Program-made: the position numbers and the translations under genes | The notes under the pieces: generated by a model | What the model was told of the DNA's origin: nothing | The model's input: only the letters and a program-made list of their open reading frames with translations | The model's database searches: none | Source of the DNA: Amborella trichopoda | Taxonomy: Eukaryota; Streptophyta; Magnoliopsida; Amborellales; Amborellaceae | Assembly: GCF_000471905.2 (NCBI RefSeq) | Contig: NW_006500104.1 | Location: forward strand, 3,268,672 to 3,332,671 | DNA length: 64,000 nt | Direction: 5' to 3' | In this document: positions 22,980-35,404 of the stretch, piece by piece | How the letters are laid out: every line of letters begins with the position of its first letter | How positions within the stretch are numbered: the stretch's first letter is position 1

Positions 22980-23335
22980 GGCTAGGGTGTAAGGTTGAGT
23001 TAGGCTAGGTGTAGTGGCTAAGGGGTATAATGTAGTGGGCTAAGGGGTATGGTGTAGACTTGGTGTGATGGGCTAAGGAGTATGATAGTTTGGTTACGAA
23101 TGGTGTATGGACTAGGTTGAGTAGGGTAGTAGAGACTAAGGACTAAGGTAGGGTGGTGTGGACTAAGGACTAGGGTAGGGTGGTATGGACTATGGACTAG
23201 GGTAGGGTAGTATAGACTAGGGTCTAGGGTAAGGTAGTATAGACTAGGGACTATGGTAGGTGGTATGAACTATGGTCCAAGGTTTGGGTAGGGTGGTCCA
23301 AGGTTTGGGTAGGGTAGTCCAAGGGCAATCTCTCA
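22980..23335. repeat. Minisatellite with GGACTAGGGTAGGGTGGTAT
   Basis: About ten imperfect units of roughly 25-30 bases. The last two units change to CCAAGGTTTGGGTAGGGT. Confidence 0.75.
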
Positions 23336-24782
23336 TGGGTAAATGTTTCTCTTTCCTCTCTCTTAGGGTGAGAATGAAGGCAAAATGCGAGAAAGAAGCT
23401 AATATGAAGCACTTACTTAAAAAATTACATTCGGTTACAAATGAGAGATAATGGACTTATATAGTACTTGCCCCAAACATGGGTGGATGAAGAAATCTAA
23501 ATAAAATTACTCAAAATTACATATTTTTTAAATTAAAATTGATTCTCTCTTTTGGAGCAAATTGGTCATTTTTCCCCCTCATAACTTTCTTCGAAATAAC
23601 CAAATCATCTCAAAAAGGGGCTTCTTGCCTTGCCTGTCATTTGGGGCTTTTTCTGGCACCATCCAGGAATCTTTCGGACAATCAATTATCGAAAAAACAA
23701 TTGTCATACTGATAAGATCATTTTGATGTCCATTGTTAAGGTTGTGTCGGAGTTTTGAGATTGTTCTCAAAATCCTGCCAAACCCATAAACTTATGATTT
23801 TGAATCTTCAATCTAGCTCATACCTTATTGTTTCCATCCATTTTCTTTATCGCATATCAAAGGGAAGGTTATCATGATCATTCTGTAATAAAAATCTCTT
23901 GATTTTTATGCCAAATGATCACTTTCTAAATTGGGGAGGTAGTCAGAAAATGAGATTTCGGCCCCTGACAAATATGCCTTATTGGACTTGAATAGGGTGC
24001 CTTCCGATCCTTGATCATGTGTAAAGTTTACCTCAACTCGAAGATCTTCGTACCACAATTGCAACGGACCTATTCTCGAAGTCATTCGATGCCGGATCTT
24101 TGAGATATGACCATTCGAATGGGTGAGTTTTCTTCTTTAAAAATCTTGCAAAGCGTGAGTTTTGAGATGCCATTTCTCTCTACGCATTCTCTCAATCCAA
24201 TTATCGACTCAAGTCATATCTTATATCAAAATGTGTAGCTCGATGAGATCTACCATGTGTCTGAATTTAGACTCAATTGGGCTCCAGATGAGTGAGTTAT
24301 GAGCTTTAGAAATCAATCATAAAATTGGAAGAGCAGTTGTAAATAGTATAAAACCCATCCTATTTGGGTAAGTTGGCCATGAGATGGTCCATAAGCGTTC
24401 AAACGAGCTGAAAATTAGTATCTGGAGGTTTTTGGGCCTTCTGGATTCAATGGCTGTGGTCTGGTACTCATCGAAGACACTAGCAGTACAGCTCCAAGGT
24501 ACTTTTCAGTATGATAAAAGGTGGTTCTAATGTAAATTTCGTCCTGATCAGCTTTACCTTGATCGGATTGAGACAAAACTTTGAGAGCACTTAAAACATT
24601 GAACACCATCTTTTCAAGGCTTTTGAGGTCCATCTGCCACCATTTCAAATCCTTTCAAAATTTGGCTTATTTTGATCAAGGTTTCCATAGTCTACAGACA
24701 TTTTAATTCCTGGGGTTCTAGGTCACCACCAGCTTCTTTATTATTCGCATTGGGGAACAAACCTGTCAAAAATGCCCTACAA

Positions 24783-25862
24783 TACTGCCCTCTCACATCC
24801 ACTCTCACTGGCAGTGTGGCCGTCAGTGCTCACACCAAAGGTGGCCTGAAGGCCACCCAACGCACGCATCACCGTAGAGGTTGGAACCATAGTAGTCGGA
24901 CCCTCTCGCACCCCCTAGGTCGACCCCAAGGTCGTCTGTATCACTCATATGCATGTTGTACACACACATGTGCCCACCACCTCCTCGAGTTCCAAGGGAC
25001 GACATCGGAACCACAACCCTCCTTGCTCCCAAAATATGCCCATCCATCTAGCCCATGCCCCTACCTTAAGGCTGGAGGCACCTATCACCTGGTATGCTCT
25101 GGTGCACCCACTTGTCTCCCCTTTAATGGAGGCCGTAAGCTCAAGGAAGCTAAGAATAGGGTTTGGGACACCATTGGAGGTCATCGAAAAGGCTCGGGAG
25201 GGCCATCATGCTGCCAAAATTTCGTCAGCCCCCAACCACCCAAGACGATAAAAGGTGAGCATGTGCCAACCACTGTATTAAACGGACTTGAGAGTTAGTT
25301 TTCCCCATATCTGCGGCAAAGCGATCAAATCCCTTATTACGCATCCCACCTTACCCACCAACTCCATACATAATGAAGGGTTGGATGCATTGCACGCCTT
25401 CACTCGGTGAGGAGGGGTAGTTCTACCGGATAATTAAGAGGGGAACAAAGGTCAAGCTCGCACATGGGGTCGGGTGACCAAAAAATTGAAGGCCCAATTC
25501 AAGGGTGAAGAAAAGAAGAGCATGATAGGTGATATCGCTCCTCAAACCAAAGACATGAGTTCCTTAGAAGAGTGAAACCCTTCCTCCCTCTTACCTCTGT
25601 CAATGCCAATAATGCTGAAGAGGCTTGTCACATAGTGCAAGTCAAAGAAATTGCTTAGGGAATTGTAAGGCCGGTGATCTACAAGATTCAAAGAATGATC
25701 GAGGGCAAAACCAAGCCCACCAAGGAACCAGTCTGACATCAATGACCCCATCAAGCAGAACATGCCAAGCAAGTGGTTGTTCAATTTGTTGAGCCCAAAC
25801 CCACTCAACTTGAACCTGTGACGGTCCAGGCCCCCAAAGAAGATCCACCCGAGAGTTTTCTT
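24783..25862. other. Unassigned region between LTR relic and P450 duplication
   Basis: Frames of up to 208 codons exist (24672-25298, plus) but none has a recognised domain. A short plus-strand reading near 25770-25855 (QFVEPKPTQLEPVTVQAPKE) looks protein-like but has stops just upstream. It may be a retroelement gag remnant; I cannot confirm it. Confidence 0.3.
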
Positions 25863-28800
25863 TTTTTATTTCAATATGAACATGTTAATTATTGTTAACT
25901 AAATGGTTATGAGCTTCCCTTCTTAGATTTATTTTCCTTCACATTCTTTTTCTTTGTGTATATATAAGCTTGGATGGATTTTCCTTTTTTTTATTTTTAT
26001 TTTTTTTCCTTTCTTTTTTTTTTGTGGGTGGAGTAACAAATTTCAAAGCTTTTACATCGTAAAATCCCTGTATTTTCCTTTTTGGTAAGTTTGACACCAT
26101 ACCGCAAGGCCTTACATTACTCTGTCAAGTTCTAGTAGACCGAAAGCTTTAGGTTTATTCATGCGACAATCTTCTATTACAAATTCATTGCTATGAAATC
26201 CTACTGCTTATAAACAAAGGAATTGGGATTAGAACCAGGTCACGCTTCCTTGACGCTGTTATCCCACAGCTCTCACTCATATCCATCTCCTCTGGTTTCA
26301 TTCCTTTGGGTAGTTTCCAATCAAAGTAGTAAAGAAGTTGGGCAAAAACAAGTTCTGCAGTAGCCATACTGAATAAGGCACCGGGGCACCCCCTTCTACC
26401 TCCCCCAAAGGGGATGAAATCGAAATATTGCCCCTTATAATCCACCAAACCATCAGAAAACCTCTCGGGCTCGAACTTCTCTGGATTTTTTAAGTAGTCT
26501 CGATGTCTTCCAATGGCCCAAGCATTTAGTTTTGGTTGGTATTACATAACCTTCTAATGAGCATGTCTTCATGGATTCTCTTGGGATCAATAACGGGAGA
26601 GGAGCATTTAAAATGAGTGTCTCCTTAAGTACTAACTTCAAGTACTCTAAGACCTGCCCCTCTCCCACTCTTTCTTTTCCTTTAAGCGCATGCCTTACTT
26701 CCTTCTGGACTTTTTCCATCACCTGTGGGTTATTCATAAGTTCTGCCATTGCCCATCCCAAGGTTGAAGATGAGGTCTCAATCCCAGCAATAAACATGTC
26801 CTGATAAAGCAAAATTTGACATACTTAGCATATCTTGGAGCTAATCTATGGGACATAAGTCATATTAAAATTTAGTGTGTTGTAAAGCATCTTAATCATA
26901 AAGACTAATTGAAATAAAAGGGCCAAATGTCCTTGGTTGGATTACAACAAAGCTTTCATACCATTCATTTTCATTATCTAACAGAATTGACCATGAAAAT
27001 TTTGCTAGAAAGTTCAAATCTGAATTAAAACGTGACAAAATTTGATGGAAATTCCGATTCTAAAGTAAAGAAAGGGGGTACCAAATTTATACAGAACATA
27101 TATTTGTCGTTTTGACATTTGATCGTGTTGTCGGCAGTTCTCCATCAAATTTGGGGTATCGGAGTATCTTCATGTCAACCCTATGTAGCTCAAATTTCAT
27201 ATTAGAGGAGAAGTTATAGTAATGCTTACCAAGATGATTGCCTTGATATTGTCTCTGGTTAGTTGCACGGCACCATCACCTTCCTTTTGAAGCCGCAGGA
27301 GGACATTCACCAAGTCCCCTTGCTCATCCTCATGCCCTTTGCCATTCATTTCATGCTCCTCTATTACCTTATCGAAGAAGCTGTCGAGTTTCTTGTGAAC
27401 CTTCTTCATTCTTGCCCTAGTACCTGATAGAATGCTGATAAATCCCAATGGGGGATACAAGGCTTCTATAGCAAATGCACTGCTTACCTCAATCACCTTC
27501 TGATGATCTCTCTAAACTCGTCACCGACATATTTCCTGCCCAAGGCCAGTCTCTCTACTACACAACTGACAACTGAGAAAATTCTGTGTGTGAGATTCAC
27601 AGGAGTATGAGAAACCTCCATGATTGACCCCACGAAATGGGTGGTCTCCTCCTCTCTAACAAAGCTAAATGATTGTACGCGTTTTGCACTAAGCAACTCC
27701 ATGATGCAAATCTTGCGAACCGCCCTCCAATATGGGCCATATGGGCACATGGTGATGTTTTTTCAATTATAGGCAATACTCTTGGCACTCGACATTGCCG
27801 GCTGACTAGCAAAGACAAGGTTGTACGTCTTCAATACCTTTTCAAGTGAACGGATGTGTTTTTGGTGAAAAAAAGTATGGTATAAGACCATGGGATACGA
27901 TCATTTATCTTTGGTACAAAGAGGTCATGATTCTTGATGACCAATAAATTTAAAATCAGATGGTTGGGGATGTGCCATTGAATAAACTCAAAGGTTAAAA
28001 GAAAATTTCTTGATGAAACAAATATGAAGCTTTAGAATCTTACATCTAATGGTTTAGAGGATTGTTAGCTCCTTGTACCGAAGGAAAATAGTTCTATATT
28101 CCTTTATTATTAAAATTGGGGTTTAACTTTACGTTACCTGACTGCGTGAAGGATCATGAAAGTGGCATAAAATACTCTCATAATTTATTTTGTTATCCCA
28201 TTGATGCTCTATCTACTGCTTATATGGCAACTACCACAATGACACAGAGGATGCAATGCAAAATGGAAGGGTCATGTTAAAATGAGCGTGTTTGGCATAG
28301 CTCATATATACTCGCTCGGAGCTACTTGGTGAAGGTTTTTTCTATGTGAAATTTTCGGGGTTCACTTAAGATCATACGATGATCATTTTTAAAGAAATAA
28401 ATATAAATTTTAAGTTATAAGCAATTTATGTGACTGGTATCCGTTCAATCGTAAAGTACTTTTTAGGCTCATACAGTGCTTTCGATTTTTCTTATGTTTT
28501 TTTCAAGGTTTTCTTGCCAGGTTAATGCTCCCACTAAAGCATAATATCTTTTTCCATGTTTTCCACTCTTCTCTTAAACTCTCACTTGCAAAAAAATATA
28601 AAAAAGGATTTCAAATAAAATAAAATCGTCAAAATACACCTAAAAGTTTTAGAGATATTTTTGTTAGTTTTTTAATAAATATTTTTTAATGTTTTACTTT
28701 TGGTGTGCCCTATTGGTACTTTGCAAAATTCATATTCATATGATTTTAAAAAAAAAACAATCAAAGATGAAATACTTTGACATGGCAGATATAGATTATA

Positions 28801-28956
28801 TGGTCCGTGGTTCACTTATGACATTTTGAGACAAGTCACCTTAGTCGTTCATTTAAATTGGGTGAACGGAAGTATATAACATGCATAAGGCAAGGAAGTA
28901 TAGAATGTTTTCCCATATATTTAATCTCCACAGCTTCTCCTCTTCAACGATTCCAA
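25863..28956. repeat. Segmental duplication, copy 1 (left part)
   Basis: Colinear with about 53300-57332: the P450 3' flank, exon 2, intron, part of exon 1 and then the upstream region (GACTGCGTGAAGGATCATG at about 28139 and 56354). Between 27850 and 28125 copy 1 lacks about 1.1 kb that is present in copy 2, including the first part of the coding region and the promoter. The block resumes at 41043-41115 after the 12 kb insertion. Confidence 0.85.
26191..27850 (-). pseudogene. Cytochrome P450 pseudogene, CYP71 type
   Basis: A decayed paralogue of the gene at 53585-55512. Exon 2 (26191-26800) keeps the I-helix AGIETS and the heme loop PFGGGRRGCPG. Exon 1 survives only from about codon 94 (27230-27850), so the membrane anchor and proline hinge are gone. 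Breaks I can point to, by comparison with the intact copy: an 11-base deletion in exon 2 near 26528, a one-base deletion near 27500, an in-frame TGA near 27760 where the intact copy has Cys120, and loss of the conserved K-helix Arg (KETLI where the intact copy has KETLR). Splice sites are still canonical (GTAAGC, CAG). The intron is 26801-27229. No functional enzyme is possible. Confidence 0.95.
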
Positions 28957-29045
28957 GGGCTTGTTTGGTTTGTATGAAAACTTGCATCATGAAACAATTT
29001 TCATGTGAAACATACAGTTACACACGTTTGGTTCGTGCGTAAAGC
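28957..29045 (+). repeat. Left terminal inverted repeat of the 12 kb insertion
   Basis: Pairs with about 40930-41042. Similarity is patchy, about 70-90 bases, and includes CGTTTGGTTCGTGCG-like text on both sides. Confidence 0.7.
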
Positions 29046-29159
29046 AGATGAAAACTTGTCCCACAGGAAAAGATTTTACTACCAAAAGAAGCAAATGGTG
29101 CAAAAAGTAAACCTCACCACAAAAGGTGGGAGTAAGTTCCCAAAGATCCATTACTCATA

Positions 29160-29620
29160 CGGATTTGAAAAAATACGAAAATGAATAGTGATTTCGCTTA
29201 TCCTCATCACCGTTCAAAGTTCATTGCATAGTCATGATTATCCAGTAGTATTTTATTTTTTATTTTTTTTTCTACAAATCGGAATGACTTGAAATTTGGA
29301 GAGTTTGTTTATAAAAAATAGGAGAATCTTTGAAAAATATTAAAAAAATATTTTGCATGAATAAATTGACGAAAATACCCCTGAAAAATTTTAGGGGTAT
29401 TTTGGTCTTTTTTCATTACAGGAAATTATTTTGTTATATTTTTTATTAGATGCACATCACTAAGATATACACACAGTCCAATTTTCAAATCATTTCGATT
29501 TGTAAAAAAAATGAAAAATAAAACACTACCGGAATACCGAGACCATGCGATGAACTTTGGACGGTGATGAGGGTAGGCCAAATCACTGTTCATTTTACCT
29601 ATAAGCATTGGGAATAATTT
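29160..29620. mobile_element. MITE, family A, copy 1
   Basis: The ends are long inverted repeats: AATGAATAGTGATTTCGCTT on the left and its near complement CAAATCACTGTTCATTTT on the right. The inner part is AT-rich with no frame. The same family occurs at 29640-30060 and 38650-39541. Confidence 0.7.
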
Positions 29621-29639
29621 TCCTATGAAGATACTACAA

Positions 29640-30060
29640 AATTCTTATAGATGAAAATGAACAGTGATTTCACTTACCCTCATCACCATCTAAACTTCAT
29701 TGTACGGTCACGGTTGTCCGATAATGTTTCAATTTTTATTTGTTTTTTCTAATCGAAATGATCTGAAATTTGGAACATGGGTACAACTTAGTGGTGCGCA
29801 CCTAATAAAAATATGAAAAAAATAATTTGTAAAATATAAAATGATTAAAATATATTTTTTTTCATATTTTTATTAGGTGCGCCTCACTAAGATATACACA
29901 CGCTTCAAATTTCTAGTAATTTAGATTTATATCGAAAAAAAAGTGAAAAATGAAACACTACCGGATAACTGTGATCGTGAGATGAAATTTGCATGGTGAT
30001 GAGGGTAGGCGAAATCACTGTTCATTTTCGCCTATAAGCGTTGGGAAGAGTTTTCTAATA
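29640..30060. mobile_element. MITE, family A, copy 2
   Basis: Starts near AAATGAACAGTGATTTCACT and ends AAATCACTGTTCATTTTCGC then CTATAAGCGTTGGGAAG. It is followed by a (TA)n run at 30058-30079. Confidence 0.7.
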
Positions 30061-30279
30061 TATATATATATATATATATTGGACGGTCACAGTTACGGTT
30101 GTTCGACCGTATTTTAATTTTAATGTTTCTTCTACAAATCAGAATGATTTGAAATTTAGAGCGTGTGTATATCTTAGTGAGGCGCACCTAATAAAAATAT
30201 CAAAAAAAATAATTCATAAAACAAAATTGATCAAAATACCCCTGAAACCTTTCTGTGGTATTTTCTCAATTTATTTCAT

Positions 30280-30700
30280 GTAAAATATTTTTTTGATATT
30301 TTTCATAAATTCACATATGTTTTATGAATATATACTTCAAATTTCAGATCATTCCGATTCGTAGAAAATAAATAAAAAATAAAATACTACTAGACATCTG
30401 TGATCGTTAGATCAGCCCAAATTCGATCTAGGCCGTTTGGCGTTTACTGTAGCGATACATAAATCGGCGTACCGTAGCCTCCTCCCTATATATATATATT
30501 TGATATTTTTTCGTAAATTCGCCTATGTTTTATGAATATAAGCTCCAAATTTCAAATCATTCCGATTTGTAGAAAACAAATGAAAAATAAAATACTACCG
30601 GACATCTGTGATTGTCAGATCGGCCCAGATTCGATTTGGGTCGTTCGACGTTTACTATAGCGGTACATGAATCGGTGAACCATAGCAGCGTACTATAGCA

Positions 30701-30727
<27 letters not shown>
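30280..30727. repeat. MITE-like family C, two direct copies
   Basis: Two copies in the same orientation, about 30300-30500 and 30505-30715. Each has ATTCCGATTYGTAGAAAA, then AAATACTACYRGACATCTGT, then GTTTACTRTAGCGRTACAT, and ends in a (TA)n run. Confidence 0.7.
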
Positions 30728-30732
<5 letters not shown>

Positions 30733-31085
30733 ATGCTGAGATTTGCCCACTAGTTCATATGAGCATATGAGCGCAACGGCCCAGATTCTCAGATTGAATA
30801 TAGGCCGATCTGACGATCACGGCCTCATTTTGTGTTTGAATTTTAATTTTTTTTTATAAATCCAAAATAACTTGAAAATTTAGGTCCACATTCTTCTCAT
30901 CAATGAACATTTAATAAAACTAATTCGTAAAAATTAAATTAACCAAAATACCCTTAAAACATTGTAGAGATATTTTATTCAATTTATTTCTTACAAATTA
31001 TTGTTTTGATATTTTTTTGTGAGCTATTGAACTCATATAAACGCATATATTCGTATGAGTTAACGAGCCAATCCCAACATTTACT
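30728..31085. mobile_element. MITE, family B, copy 1
   Basis: Left end GAAAATGCTGAGATTTGCCC with CCACTAGTTCATATGAGC; right end GTATGAGTTAACGAGCCAAT then CCCAACATTTAC, the inverted counterpart. Flanked on both sides by TA runs. No coding capacity. Confidence 0.65.
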
Positions 31086-31089
31086 TTTA

Positions 31090-31544
31090 TATATATACAT
31101 ATATACAAACACACGCGCTGCGAGAAAGCAGAGTGTTTTGGCCTCCCCCATATCCATCGTCCGTTTATGTTAAAGGCAAACTGAGGGCCTCATCCACTTT
31201 AAAAGCCCAACGCGCGAAAACGAAAAGCTTCAAACCGACGGGAGTACCAGAGCTACCCTCTCCTCCCGCGTGCTCTGTGAATCAGAGATTTCCTCTGCGA
31301 AGCTCCTTCTCTCTCCCTCATCTTCGGCTCTCCTGGCGGCTACATGCTTCCTCTCTCAATAATTTGGTTTGTGTCATTTGTGTGAAGGTTTGGTTTGTTG
31401 TTGGAGAGATTGGGAGCCATGTTGAGGAGCCAAGTAAACCCTAATGCACGAAGATTTGCATATAATTCTTCGTTGCCAGTTGCTACTTCTCTGCACCAAA
31501 AATGTCGGTCATCTCCATTGCTATCAGTTAGTCTCATACTCGTG

Positions 31545-31594
<50 letters not shown>

Positions 31595-31621
31595 TACTTA
31601 CTTACTTACTTACTTTACTTT
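31090..31621 (+). other. Possible 5' exon of a gene, cut by an assembly gap
   Basis: The base composition changes to less AT-rich here. A pyrimidine-rich leader precedes an ATG at 31419 (context GAGCCATGTT). The 36 codons after it start MLRSQVNPNARRFAYNSS: no acidic residue, several Arg, many Ser, like a mitochondrial or plastid targeting peptide. A possible donor GTTAGT follows at about 31529, then a (CT)n run, then N. I do not recognise the protein and no downstream exon is certain. It could also be a captured gene fragment. Confidence 0.3.
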
Positions 31622-32357
31622 NNNNNNNNNNNNNNNNNNNNNNNNNNNNNNNNNNNNNNNNNNNNNNNNNNNNNNNNNNNNNNNNNNNNNNNNNNNNNNN
31701 NNNNNNNNNNNNNNNNNNNNNNNNNNNNNNNNNNNNNNNNNNNNNNNNNNNNNNNNNNNNNNNNNNNNNNNNNNNNNNNNNNNNNNNNNNNNNNNNNNNN
31801 NNNNNNNNNNNNNNNNNNNNNNNNNNNNNNNNNNNNNNNNNNNNNNNNNNNNNNNNNNNNNNNNNNNNNNNNNNNNNNNNNNNNNNNNNNNNNNNNNNNN
31901 NNNNNNNNNNNNNNNNNNNNNNNNNNNNNNNNNNNNNNNNNNNNNNNNNNNNNNNNNNNNNNNNNNNNNNNNNNNNNNNNNNNNNNNNNNNNNNNNNNNN
32001 NNNNNNNNNNNNNNNNNNNNNNNNNNNNNNNNNNNNNNNNNNNNNNNNNNNNNNNNNNNNNNNNNNNNNNNNNNNNNNNNNNNNNNNNNNNNNNNNNNNN
32101 NNNNNNNNNNNNNNNNNNNNNNNNNNNNNNNNNNNNNNNNNNNNNNNNNNNNNNNNNNNNNNNNNNNNNNNNNNNNNNNNNNNNNNNNNNNNNNNNNNNN
32201 NNNNNNNNNNNNNNNNNNNNNNNNNNNNNNNNNNNNNNNNNNNNNNNNNNNNNNNNNNNNNNNNNNNNNNNNNNNNNNNNNNNNNNNNNNNNNNNNNNNN
32301 NNNNNNNNNNNNNNNNNNNNNNNNNNNNNNNNNNNNNNNNNNNNNNNNNNNNNNNNN
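31622..32357. other. Assembly gap
   Basis: A run of N next to a (CT)n and (CTTA)n microsatellite. All long open frames crossing it are meaningless. Confidence 1.
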
Positions 32358-33059
32358 GATTACATTTTTTTGTTTTCTTCCCTTGATGCCAAAGCTTAGC
32401 TTTTTGCCTGCTAAGTAAGAAATTTTTTTTTTTTCTGGATTTTCAGAGTGCATTCCTTTTTATTGGCTACTCTTATAGGAATTCAGGTTTGCATCAGTAT
32501 TCTAAATTGCATTGGATCTTACACCCATCTTCATATGATTCTATAAGTAGATCTATTCAACTGGAACCACAGTAATGTGGCTCATTGTCACTGCTGGCAT
32601 ATCAAGGAACACACTGATAAACATTTTGAGGAAAATCGAGGACGACTCAGGATTAGGGCACTGAAAACAGTGAGGAACCAAAGTTTTATTTGATTTATAG
32701 TCTGTAAATCACCAAAAAATCTTAAATTTGATTTGAAATTTTTATTTTATAAGTAAAATAAAACCCCATATCCCTGCTGAAATTTCAGCTCTTTTTCCCC
32801 TCATTTTTCATTGCAGAAATCACCTGCATCTATCCTCATTTGTATGCTTTCTTTGTTCGATCAAAGCCACAATCTCTGAATAAACGACAATCCTAAATCA
32901 AGAATAAAACCCTTTTTTTAAAAAAAAATCAACTCAAAATTTATAGTAGATCTCAAATTGAAGAGTTTCAATAAAACCCCTATGTTTTTCCCTAATAAAT
33001 TACCAAAAATAGGATAGAAAATCAATCATAAAAAGGGGAAGAGAAAACTACATATGGGA
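32358..33059. other. AT-rich non-coding stretch
   Basis: No motif or repeat recognised apart from A and T runs. It could be intron if 31090-31621 is a real exon. Confidence 0.4.
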
Positions 33060-34036
33060 GGGACAAGTTTTGGTTGGGTTAATAATAAATTAGGTGATTT
33101 CAATTTATCACAATGAAATCGAACCCTTATCGCGAATAAACACATTTTTTTCTTTAATGTCTAAATTAATGCCAAAGTTTGTGATTAGTTCTCAAAATAG
33201 AATTTGTAAATGAAGGCCTCTGTTTCATAGTGCTAGATGCAAAATAAGTGAGCAGAAAAAAAAAATACTCACTAATCACTACAGAATGATGCTTAAAAAG
33301 GTATATGTGGGAGAGAATATTTTTTAGGACATTGTGCATTCATTTGAAAGAGATCATTGCCATCAATGTTTTGGATTTTTAGAATACAAACAGTAATTTG
33401 GTGAGCCTTTTTGTCTTATACCTCATTGCATTTAATGGACAATAGTTCTCATTTTTTTTTCTTTTTTTTCTGTTTTGGAGTATTCATGTTTGATCTTATT
33501 TATATTTTTAATTAATAAAATCCATCAAGTAGTTGTTGTTAATTAGCTAAATTTTCTAGGTTGTTATTACTATCATTAGCATTTCTTTTCGAATAGAATT
33601 TAGTGTTTTTTACCTTCGTTTATTTTAGGGGCATGGAATTGTTCATTTTCAGACTCTTTGCTTCGAGTCCAGTAGTTAGTCTTGAATACGTGGGGACAGA
33701 GACTACCACATACAATTCGTGTTTGCTTTTGCTCAAGATTCCAGTTGGCTGAACAATCACAAACGAAGGATAGTGTGTACAAGCTATTACTAAAACTTAT
33801 GCCAAAGACATGGTTCAATATGTGGAGGACATGATCTGAATTTTGTAAGATTGTGTTTGCTTGCTTATGTTTTGGCTGGTTCAATGATCATATTTTTATT
33901 GCTGCTGATTTCTTGGCCAAGGATGCAGTATGTATTTCTTTCAATCTTCAGTGCACCCACCTCTTTATTTTGGCACTTTTTTTTCGGCAGGTTTCAAATC
34001 CAGGGAGACTAATATTAGTAATGCAGCTAAATTGAA
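33060..34036 (+). repeat. Left arm of a long inverted repeat
   Basis: Matches the reverse complement of 37536-38503 along its whole length with few changes and small indels. Paired landmarks: TAGTGTTTTTTACCTTCG at 33601 with its complement near 37970, and CCAGGGAGACTAATATTAG near 34000 with its complement near 37565. The frames on either strand (33600-33884 minus) are conserved only because the DNA is. Confidence 0.9.
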
Positions 34037-35404
34037 GTGAATATGGGGATTATTTATTGGGGCATTTTCACTTAATGGTAACTTTTTAGTGGATCATGCT
34101 CTAGTTTGGATCTTATGATGGAGCTTTAGGGTTCACTTTTGGGTTCTCTGAAGTATTTTTTATAGTGGATCATGCACTGCTTTGGACCCTGAGATCCAAA
34201 TTTTCTCTTCTCCTTTTTTTTGTCGTTTTAGTTTTTGGTTTTTGCTTAAGTATTGTTCAATTTTTTTAATGGAGTTATTTCATTGATAATTGATCATAGT
34301 GATTGGATCATACACTAGAATAGGTGTTAAGAGTAAAATTAAGAATTTTTGCAAGCTGATATGGTGTGCATTATGTTTATTTTAAGCTTTTTACAACATG
34401 TATTTTGTAATTTGTACTATAAGTTGGAGATCTTTTCCAGTTTGGGTTTTGAGAGGACATTTTATAGTTCTTCTCCAGGTTTCTTGCATGGTTGTTCTGT
34501 TGCTTGTAAATGTGTAAATGGATTTCAGTGGAAATTTGTGTGTTGAATTATTATCACTATTATTATTTGCATGGGTACGAATTATTATTTGCAATATTTG
34601 TTGAAGGCGACAATCTTAACAGCTCTTGTGCTGATTTTATTTTTTCTGAAAAAAATTAGCTATTTTTTACTTTTGTAGCTCTTCCTGAATTTTAATGAGT
34701 TGGGAAATGGATGTAGAAGATTAGGGTTTGTGGCATGTATTATAGCATTTGATGAAGTGAATTCATGTTGTGTTATTGCAGGTTGTAAGAGGCTTTTTGT
34801 AAGTGAATACTGGTTACATATTTATTATTAATTTGGTCCTTTATAGTTCTTCACTGGATCATCTGATTTTTGGTCTTCTATTTTCCTTTACCATCATTGA
34901 GATGTTCTCCAAGTTTCTAATTGTGCATTTCAATGATGTGTGGATTCTCTTGTTGCTTCAATACTTGCACGTCTACTTGTGTTTTTGGCCGATGATTTCT
35001 CTTAGTATTCTTGGGTTTTTATAAAGCATATCTGAAGACAGTGACATGTATTTGTTTCCCTAATACGATTATTCAAACCAAGTTTGAGAAATTTAATAAT
35101 ATTCATGCAGCTGATTACAATGGGGAACATACATCTTAATAATGTATCAGGGAATACTTCCCAGCAGGGTGGTATGGTCGAATGTAAAAAATAGTGGTGG
35201 TGTGCATTTTCATGGTATAAAAAACAACATCACAACCATTAACATATGCTGCTTTAAATTTTCATAGAAGGCTAGATTATATCAATTACACTTTAGTCTT
35301 GTTATGATTTTTTTATGGATTATATCAATTACACTTTAGTAATGCTCTAAATTGTTTTAGTATTCATTGTTGCGTTATTTTTTTCAATTGACATTCGGTT
35401 TTGT
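34037..35404. other. Unassigned AT-rich part of the inverted-repeat loop
   Basis: No gene, RNA or element recognised. Short frames only. Confidence 0.4.

Larger units (their letters stand above)
22300..24782 (-). repeat. Diverged Tat-like LTR sequence
   Basis: The region has the same plan as the Tat LTR but is strongly diverged: a GA-rich block, then AT-rich text with CCAAACATGGGTGGATG near 23480, ATGGCTGTGGTCT near 24450, and an end that reads CAAAAATGCCCTACA near 24768-24782 where the Tat LTR has GAAAAATACCCTCAAACA. On this reading the younger Tat element landed at or near its edge. The left boundary is uncertain. Confidence 0.5.

Noticed and set aside
22980..23335. Degenerate telomere repeat (units with CTAGGGTAGGGT)
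   Set aside because: The unit is 25-30 bases with much non-telomeric text and no run of TTTAGGG, so a plain minisatellite is the better reading.
24672..25298. A 208-codon plus-strand gene
   Set aside because: No domain, low-complexity text rich in His, Pro and Ser, overlaps other open frames, and lies in a relic region.
26191..27850. A second working P450 gene
   Set aside because: N-terminus missing, at least two frameshifts, an in-frame stop and loss of the K-helix arginine.
31395..32453. Open frames of about 300 codons on both strands
   Set aside because: Most of their length is assembly gap (N), so they are not evidence of coding. The same holds for 46922-47860.
33600..33884. A conserved protein gene, because the same frame occurs at 37780-37971
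   Set aside because: The similarity follows the whole DNA of the inverted repeat, including clearly non-coding parts, so it reflects duplication and not protein conservation.
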